From the NCBI GenBank assembly GCA_019241735.1, contig JAFAWN010000401.1, positions 1-6,110 of the forward strand: a stretch of DNA of 6,110 nucleotides, given 5' to 3'. The DNA comes from Terriglobales bacterium (GTDB lineage: Bacteria; Acidobacteriota; Terriglobia; Terriglobales; Acidobacteriaceae). The notes below the pieces were generated by a model. It did not search any database, was not told the origin of the DNA, and saw only the letters and a program-made list of their open reading frames with translations. Below, piece after piece: positions 1 to 3,935 of the stretch (its first letter is position 1; each line of letters begins with the position of its first letter). The translations under genes were made by a program, and so were the position numbers.

Positions 1-57
1 TCGTAAACGCTGCGACTCATTTCATCGGCGCGTGAGTGGAACTCGCCGGGGTGCCCC

Positions 58-86
58 CCCATTCGTGCCTTTCGCGGATGAGTGGG
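58..86 (+). repeat. Stem-loop 1 (CCCAYTC/GARTGGG type)
   Basis: The left arm CCCATTCGTGCC (58-69) pairs with GGATGAGTGGG (76-86) around a six-base loop. As plus-strand RNA the stem has eleven pairs, two of them G-U, with one bulged G at 67. As minus-strand RNA the two G-U pairs become A-C mismatches, so the fold favours plus-strand transcription. No T-run follows, so it does not look like an intrinsic terminator. Confidence 0.5.
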
Positions 87-156
87 ATCTGACATACGGC
101 TCGCATTCCTTGCCTCTGGTTCTTGGTCCTTGCAGCTTGTGCGGTTCGAATTGTTT

Positions 157-189
157 CCCACTCAATCGCAGCGAACGCGATTGAATGGG
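157..189 (-). repeat. Stem-loop 2, 13-bp stem
   Basis: The arms at 157-169 and 177-189 are inverted copies matching at 12 of 13 positions, with a seven-base loop (170-176). The single mismatch is C161 against A185; on the minus strand it becomes a G-U pair, giving an unbroken 13-pair RNA stem. It lies about 140 bases beyond the toxin stop codon in the direction of that operon's transcription. No T-run follows on the minus strand, so a classic terminator is unlikely; an mRNA 3'-end stabilising structure or a repeat element is possible. Confidence 0.55.
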
Positions 190-249
190 GCGCCTGGGCT
201 CGACCCTCATCACACAAAACACCCAGGAGTTTCGACGAGTTAGCCGGTT

Positions 250-263
250 GAAGACTGAAGACT
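250..263. repeat. Short direct repeat GAAGACT x2
   Basis: Two adjacent copies of GAAGACT (250-256 and 257-263) are followed by degenerate GGACT and GGTTGACT units up to about 278. The array is low-complexity with no evident function. Confidence 0.4.
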
Positions 264-328
264 GGACTGGTTGACTGGCGGAGTGCAAGAAATGCGGAAC
301 GACAGAACTTTTCCCAGTTTCCCTCTAG

Positions 329-751
329 CTAAATCGGCAAGTGCGGCGGGACGAGGCTCACAAACTCTCGCGATGTGATGACCTTGGTGTTTTTCCAGAA
401 TCTTGGAAAGTGCCACTGGTTACCTGTGATTAAGTAGTCGCCGCGGGCCGCGTCCGCGCATTCCAGAAACTTGTTGTCTTCTGGATCGCTCGTGACCTCC
501 AACCGGTATCGCGCGTGAACCACATGTGCCCGGTTTTTTACTAATTGAAGCAACTGCTGTTGGAACCCTTTTTTGATTTTCAGGGCCGGTCGTGCCAGCA
601 CATTACGGTACTCCGCAAGAATTTCCGGCGAAACATACATACGTGCAGGCTTGGCCAATGCCAGCACAAATACGGTGCGCTGCAGCCCGTACGGACGTAA
701 AGCCGCTGAAACCACAATATTCGTATCGAGGACGACACGAAGCGGCAGCAT
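329..751 (-). CDS. PIN-domain toxin of a type II toxin-antitoxin system
   Basis: This 140-residue protein is a predicted single-domain PIN ribonuclease, the toxin of a type II pair; such toxins are Mg2+-dependent nucleases that cleave RNA until bound by their antitoxin. The acidic active site is visible: D9 in the VLDTN strand near the N-terminus, E47 in ILAEY, D92 within DPEDN, and further acids E97, D100 and D105 ahead of the LITGN segment (107-111). The length and wording fit the family annotated as 'putative toxin-antitoxin system toxin component, PIN family' (COG1569-like). The ATG at 751-749 shares one base with the antitoxin TAA (TAATG), which implies translational coupling from the upstream antitoxin. 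All catalytic positions look intact and no frameshift is seen, so the toxin is probably functional. The RNA target cannot be predicted from sequence. Confidence 0.88.
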   Translation of the reverse strand: MLPLRVVLDTNIVVSAALRPYGLQRTVFVLALAKPARMYVSPEILAEYRNVLARPALKIKKGFQQQLLQLVKNRAHVVHARYRLEVTSDPEDNKFLECADAARGDYLITGNQWHFPRFWKNTKVITSREFVSLVPPHLPI

Positions 752-1044
752 TACCGGGTTGTGGCTCGACGGGCTGCCGCGATTTCGCGGTCAATCTGCC
801 GGGAAGTGAGTCTATCAGTACCCCTGCGGACTGACTCATTCCCGATCAAGCGCAGGATTTCAGGCTCTGGGGCGGCCAGCCGGACATAGTCCCGGATACT
901 CAAGAGCACTGCCTGCGGGTTGCCACGCTTCTCTATCACTAGCGACTTTCGCTCCTCGGACACCCGGCGTAGCAATTTTCCGAAGTTGTTGCGGGCGTGG
1001 AGGGCAGAGACTACATTGTGGCCGTTTTTGGCGGTTAGCAGCAT
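751..1044 (-). CDS. Antitoxin, Phd/YefM family
   Basis: The product is a 97-residue antitoxin expected to bind and block the PIN toxin encoded immediately downstream, and to repress the operon through its N-terminal DNA-binding fold. The N-terminal half (about residues 9-55) has the Phd/YefM pattern: VVSALHARNNFGKLL, then VIEKRGNPQAVLLSIRDY. The C-terminal part, around GTDRLTSRQIDREIAAARR, is a charged segment of the type that docks on PIN toxins. A GTG at 1050 would add two residues, but I prefer the ATG at 1044-1042: an AGAG-like ribosome site (minus strand, about 1051-1055) is at a workable distance from the ATG, whereas it abuts or overlaps the GTG. It is the first gene of a two-gene operon, and an inverted repeat lies just upstream. 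Confidence 0.85.
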   Translation of the reverse strand: MLLTAKNGHNVVSALHARNNFGKLLRRVSEERKSLVIEKRGNPQAVLLSIRDYVRLAAPEPEILRLIGNESVRRGTDRLTSRQIDREIAAARRATTR

Positions 1045-1052
1045 ATGCACTC

Positions 1053-1076
1053 TACAGTTAGATTTGATGAACTGTA
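1053..1076. promoter_or_regulatory. Candidate antitoxin operator (7-bp inverted repeat)
   Basis: Perfect inverted arms TACAGTT (1053-1059) and AACTGTA (1070-1076) are separated by ten bases, ending eight bases before the antitoxin ATG. On the minus strand a TATAGT hexamer (1083-1078) sits immediately upstream of the repeat, so a bound protein would cover the start of transcription. A TTGACT at 1102-1097 is only 13 bases from that hexamer, which is too short for a standard promoter. Phd/YefM antitoxins commonly bind palindromes in this position; the assignment here is inference. Confidence 0.45.
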
Positions 1077-1194
1077 CACTATATTCTACCGCATCGAGTC
1101 AATTCCAGCACCAAACCACTCTGAAAGGATCTTCTTCCACTTTGCACGGGGCGAGATGCATACTACTGAAGTTTAGCGTGGGAAAATCTACAAC

Positions 1195-1893
1195 ATGCGA
1201 AAAGGGTTTACGAGAAAGCCACAAGCGGATGAGCCCGCGGCTCCAGTCAAGAACTACATCACACCGGGCGGTCTTGATCGCTTAAAAGATGAGCACCGGT
1301 TTCTACTTACCCGGGAACGTCCTGCCGTGACGGAGGTCGTGGCCTGGGCCGCCGGCAATGGCGACCGAAGTGATAATGCCGACTATCGTTACGGCAAGCA
1401 TCGGCTGCGGCAGATCGACGGGCGGATTCGCTTCCTCGCGAAGCGAATCGAAGCCGCGGAAGTGGTTGATCCGGAAGCTCACAGAACTGGACAGCAAAGA
1501 TCGGGCCAAGCAAGACCGGGGCAGGCTGCTACGAAGACGAAGGCATTTTTCGGAGCGACCGTGCGCTATGCCAATGCCGCGGGCGTGGAACGGGTGGTCA
1601 GCATCGTTGGCACCGACGAAGTTGATCTTACCCGCAACCACATCAGTTGGCAGTCCCCTCTTGGGCGCGCATTAATGAAGTCGGCAGCGGGGGACAGCGT
1701 AGTTCTGCAAGCGCCGGGCGGGACAGAAACTCTGACTGTGCTGGAAGTCGCTTACGAGCGCATTGCGGTGGAACCGTTCCGTGAGCCACCTGGATCTCAG
1801 GCTGGATCCCAGGCGGGGGCCCGGACTAGGTCCGAGACCAGGTCGGAGACCCCGTCCGAGGTCTCGGCAAGAAGCGTGCCCCGCCGCCACTAA
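1195..1893 (+). CDS. greB: GreB-like transcription elongation (transcript cleavage) factor
   Basis: This 232-residue protein belongs to the GreA/GreB family, which enters the RNA polymerase secondary channel and stimulates cleavage of backtracked RNA. The N-terminal coiled-coil domain spans about residues 20-93: NYITPGGLDRLKDE, then the tip GDRSDNADYRYGKHRLRQID (56-75), then IRFLAKRIEAAEVVDP. The tip wording is GreB-like rather than GreA-like. The C-terminal globular domain is about 117-187 (FFGATVRYANAAG, VSIVGTDEVD, ISWQSPLGRAL, GDSVVLQAPGG). E. coli GreB is about 158 residues; the extra length here is an N-terminal extension of about 15, a Gly/Gln-rich linker (97-115, with RTGQ, RSGQ and RPGQ) and a tail of about 35 residues built of four-residue repeats. 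The tip carries D57 and D60 where the family usually has Asp and Glu. The ATG is preceded by only a weak GGGA. The gene diverges from the toxin-antitoxin operon and seems monocistronic. It could be a specialised Gre paralogue rather than the housekeeping copy. Confidence 0.85.
   Translation: MRKGFTRKPQADEPAAPVKNYITPGGLDRLKDEHRFLLTRERPAVTEVVAWAAGNGDRSDNADYRYGKHRLRQIDGRIRFLAKRIEAAEVVDPEAHRTGQQRSGQARPGQAATKTKAFFGATVRYANAAGVERVVSIVGTDEVDLTRNHISWQSPLGRALMKSAAGDSVVLQAPGGTETLTVLEVAYERIAVEPFREPPGSQAGSQAGARTRSETRSETPSEVSARSVPRRH
1792..1863 (+). repeat. Six in-phase 12-bp tandem units in the gre tail
   Basis: The DNA encoding residues 200-223 divides into six 12-bp units in the reading frame: GSQA, GSQA, GART, RSET, RSET, PSEV. 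Units 1 and 2 (1792-1803, 1804-1815) differ at two bases, and units 4 and 5 (1828-1839, 1840-1851) at one base; units 3 and 6 are more diverged. An 8-bp inverted repeat, CCGAGACC (1832-1839) and GGTCTCGG (1860-1867), lies within it. The close similarity of adjacent units suggests recent growth by slippage or unequal recombination. Confidence 0.75.
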
Positions 1894-2048
1894 TCCAGTT
1901 GATGAGAAAGAGCCGCAAGGGACAGCTGCTGAAAAAGCGGCCGCGCTGATAGCACTCTGGCTTTCGATCCGCGAGCTTGCGACCCGCGGGCACTGCCCAG
2001 GCACAAGGGCATGACCCATCCAAAACACTCCGCCTTTGTCCACCCATC

Positions 2049-2732
2049 CTAAACTGCAAGCCCCTGCATGCGGCACAACTCCACGACCGCGAAGCGATCA
2101 TTGGCTCCGACTTTACGCAACATGCGGTGTACATGATTGCGTACTGTCTGCTCGGCCAGTTGCAACTGGGTCGCGATTTCCTTATTGGTAAGCCCGCGCC
2201 CGATCAGCAGTACCAGTTGCTGCTCGCGGTTGGTCAGCCCGAGGCCCAATTTGACCGAATAATTCGGCACCTGGCTCCATTGTTTCGTTACATAGCGGAA
2301 CAGGCACGCACACAACTGCGGAGGGCACACTGCCTCCCGATTCGCGACCGCGCGTACTGCCGCAACCACCTCCAGCGCAGAAGCATCCTTGAGCATGTAA
2401 CCTAACGCTCCCTCGCGCACTGATTGCAGGAAGGCCTGTTCGTCGGCTTCCATGCCGATCATTACCACCCGCACACCAATTACGTCGCGTTGAACATCCC
2501 GCACAAATTCCAGATGCGCCACCGACGCGCTGAAGGAGTCCATCACCACAACATCCGGATTCGCAGTGATGATCTGTTCCGCTGCGATCGGCGAAAGCGC
2601 GCAACTGCCGACCACGGTCATGTCGCCCTTTTTATCGAGGATGCGGGACAGGGCCTCCCGCAGCAAACGGTTTTGCGCCAGCAGAAATACCTTGGCTGCA
2701 TTCGATGCTGTCGTCATTGCGTTACTGCCCAA
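2049..2732 (-). CDS. Atypical NarL/LuxR-type response regulator
   Basis: This 227-residue cytoplasmic DNA-binding regulator has a receiver-like domain (about 13-130) and a C-terminal LuxR helix-turn-helix (about 164-222: LTNREQQLVLLIGRGLTNKEI, then EQTVRNHVHRMLRKVGA). The usual phosphoacceptor position is D65 in VVVMDSFS, and the conserved Lys is K115 in GYMLKDAS. The acidic pair that normally binds Mg2+ at the end of the first strand is replaced by A-Q-N (19-21, in VFLLAQNRLL), and the usual Thr/Ser is G93 in VVMIGME. Phosphorylation-dependent switching is therefore doubtful. Cysteines C136, C141 and C143 cluster in the linker. The longest frame starts with TTG at 2732, with GGCGGGG a suitable distance upstream; an ATG at 2717 (residue 6) is the alternative. 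No kinase gene is adjacent, and it is transcribed away from the ppk2 gene. Its target promoters are unknown. Confidence 0.85.
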   Translation of the reverse strand: MGSNAMTTASNAAKVFLLAQNRLLREALSRILDKKGDMTVVGSCALSPIAAEQIITANPDVVVMDSFSASVAHLEFVRDVQRDVIGVRVVMIGMEADEQAFLQSVREGALGYMLKDASALEVVAAVRAVANREAVCPPQLCACLFRYVTKQWSQVPNYSVKLGLGLTNREQQLVLLIGRGLTNKEIATQLQLAEQTVRNHVHRMLRKVGANDRFAVVELCRMQGLAV

Positions 2733-2831
2733 CTTGTCCCCGCCAAATTTTCAATACAGAGGATGTAAGGGATCTGCAACTATGGGTGAGACTAGCAATT
2801 GAGCGGAATTATGTCTGTGACCGTGAAAGCG

Positions 2832-2897
2832 ACAGTCCTGTGGAAAACTTTCCCAGAATGGTCCGCCTGCCTTCTAAGCCATTTGGCTTAGGACTGT
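2832..2897. promoter_or_regulatory. Overlapping inverted repeats upstream of ppk2
   Basis: Two inverted repeats share bases in the ppk2 leader. CTAAGCC (2874-2880) and GGCTTAG (2885-2891) form a compact hairpin with an ATTT loop. ACAGTCCT (2832-2839) and AGGACTGT (2890-2897) form a longer-range 8-bp pair whose right arm overlaps the hairpin by two bases, so the two cannot both form fully. A smaller GGAAA/TTTCC pair lies between them (about 2841-2852). They may be regulator binding sites or leader RNA structure; no T-run follows the hairpin. Confidence 0.35.
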
Positions 2898-2931
2898 TCT
2901 AGACTTTCATCACAACGGTCTTCATTCCTTC

Positions 2932-2939
2932 GGAGGTGA
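2932..2939 (+). promoter_or_regulatory. Strong ribosome binding site for ppk2
   Basis: GGAGGTGA lies four bases before the ATG at 2944 and is a near-perfect Shine-Dalgarno sequence. It fixes the ppk2 start and predicts efficient translation, in contrast with the weak sites of the other genes in this window. Confidence 0.85.
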
Positions 2940-2943
2940 ACAG

Positions 2944-3828
2944 ATGAGTTGGGCGGAGAACCTGTCGGCGCCTTACCGGGTGCGGAACGGGAAGCACTTC
3001 AAGTTAAAGGACTGGGACCCGGCCGACACTGGCGATCTCAAATCCGAGAAACATGGGGACGAGGTGCTGCAACGCGGAGTGGAATCTCTATCCAAGCTGC
3101 AGGACCGCCTGTACGCAGAAAATACCTGGGGTGTCCTGCTGATTTTTCAGGCGATGGATGCGGCGGGAAAGGATGGAGCAATCAAACACGTGATGTCGGG
3201 GGTGAACCCGGAGGGTTGCTCGGTGTACTCATTTAAGGCACCCACTTATGAGGAGCAGAATCACGATTTTTTGTGGCGCGTCAATACGCGGCTTCCGGAA
3301 CGGGGCCGCATCGGAATTTTTAATCGTTCCTACTATGAAGAGGTCTTAATCGTGCGCGTTCATCCAGACTTGCTGAAAAACGAAAAGATACCGGACACCC
3401 TCAAAGGAAAGAATATTTGGAAACATCGTTTCGAAGACATTTGCTCCTTTGAGCGTTATCTGTGGCGAAATGGCATCGTAATACGAAAATTTTTCCTGAA
3501 TATTTCGAAGGAGGAGCAAAAACGTCGTTTCCTGGCCCGGCTTGAGCACCCGCAGAAAAACTGGAAGTTTTCTGAATCCGATGTTCACGAGCGCGAGTAT
3601 TGGGACGACTACATGGATGCGTATCAGTCCATGATCCAGCAAACTTCCAGCAAACATGCGCCCTGGTATGTGGTCCCGGCCGACAATAAATGGTATGCGC
3701 GCATCGTGGTCGCGGCGGCCATTGTCGAAACTCTGGAACACCTAAATCTGAATTATCCCAAGACGGATGCGCAGAAGCGCAAAGAATTAAAGGCCGTTGA
3801 CGCCATGCTGCGCAAAGAAGGCGCGTAG
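2944..3828 (+). CDS. ppk2: Polyphosphate kinase 2 (PPK2) family, class III-like
   Basis: This 294-residue cytosolic enzyme is predicted to transfer phosphate between inorganic polyphosphate and nucleotides, mainly making NDP/NTP from NMP/NDP at the expense of polyphosphate. Its P-loop fold is clear: Walker A DAAGKDG (72-78) in LLIFQAMDAAGKDGAIKHV, the VNPEGCSVYSFKAPT segment (88-102), and Walker B within RIGIFNRSYYEEVLIVRVHP (122-141). A lid region follows with KFFLNISKEEQKRRFLARL (182-200), NWKFSESDVHERE and APWYVVPADNKWYARI (239-254). Length and wording closely follow the single-domain class III enzymes typified by Meiothermus ruber PPK2, which phosphorylate both AMP and ADP. Substrate class is inferred from this resemblance, not proven. 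All motifs are intact. It is divergent from the response regulator and 107 bases upstream of the propeller gene, which has its own ribosome site. Confidence 0.92.
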   Translation: MSWAENLSAPYRVRNGKHFKLKDWDPADTGDLKSEKHGDEVLQRGVESLSKLQDRLYAENTWGVLLIFQAMDAAGKDGAIKHVMSGVNPEGCSVYSFKAPTYEEQNHDFLWRVNTRLPERGRIGIFNRSYYEEVLIVRVHPDLLKNEKIPDTLKGKNIWKHRFEDICSFERYLWRNGIVIRKFFLNISKEEQKRRFLARLEHPQKNWKFSESDVHEREYWDDYMDAYQSMIQQTSSKHAPWYVVPADNKWYARIVVAAAIVETLEHLNLNYPKTDAQKRKELKAVDAMLRKEGA

Positions 3829-3935
3829 TGAGGCTGGAACTCGAATGCACGTTACGTCGTCGCGGGATGTGCTGCCCCCTTTTCGGGAACTGCCGCAAGC
3901 GGTAACATAGGTGGCCATATCCCCGGGAGTGTGAA

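Larger units (their letters stand above)
1..328. other. Intergenic region with hairpins, no convincing gene
   Basis: This stretch downstream of the toxin gene contains no open frame that resembles a known protein. Two overlapping minus-strand frames exist (about 17-288), but their products are rich in Arg, Ser and Pro, have no recognisable domain and look like translated non-coding DNA. What can be seen is structural: hairpins at 58-86 and 157-189 that share CCCAYTC and GARTGGG arm sequences, a weaker ACTCA/TGAGT pair at 15-37, a run of seven C at 54-60, and a short direct repeat near 250-263. I infer a non-coding repeat element of the sort scattered between genes in acidobacterial genomes, but copy number cannot be judged from one window. 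Confidence 0.5.

Noticed and set aside
143..151. GGTTCGAAT resembling a tRNA T-loop
   Set aside because: The flanking bases do not form a five-pair T stem, and no anticodon or acceptor arm is found on either side, so neither a tRNA nor a tRNA-derived attachment site is supported.
17..288. Two minus-strand open frames of 66 and 88 codons in the left flank
   Set aside because: They overlap each other in different frames, cover the hairpins, show no domain, and have the Arg/Ser/Pro-rich composition of translated non-coding DNA.
1142..1169. TTGCAC with TACTGA 16 bases downstream as a gre promoter
   Set aside because: Both hexamers match the consensus poorly, and nothing else in the sequence supports them.
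1932..1947. Possible minus-strand terminator: AGCG/CGCT stem followed by a T-run, about 100 bases past the regulator stop
   Set aside because: The stem is only four pairs, with a self-complementary GCGGCCGC core and a short T-run; too weak to call.
1902..1949. 15-codon basic reading frame just after the gre stop
   Set aside because: Too short, no ribosome site, and no resemblance to a known small protein.
1994..2011. TGCCC/GGGCA stem between the convergent gre and regulator genes
   Set aside because: Five pairs with an eight-base loop and no T-run on either strand; likely chance.
1977..2405. Plus-strand open frame of 142 codons opposite the response regulator
   Set aside because: It lies antisense to a clear conserved gene and shows no domain.
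3829..3935. Possible terminator between ppk2 and the propeller gene (CCGC/GCGG near 3892-3901)
   Set aside because: The arms are four bases with a two-base loop and no T-run, so no terminator can be supported; read-through is possible.
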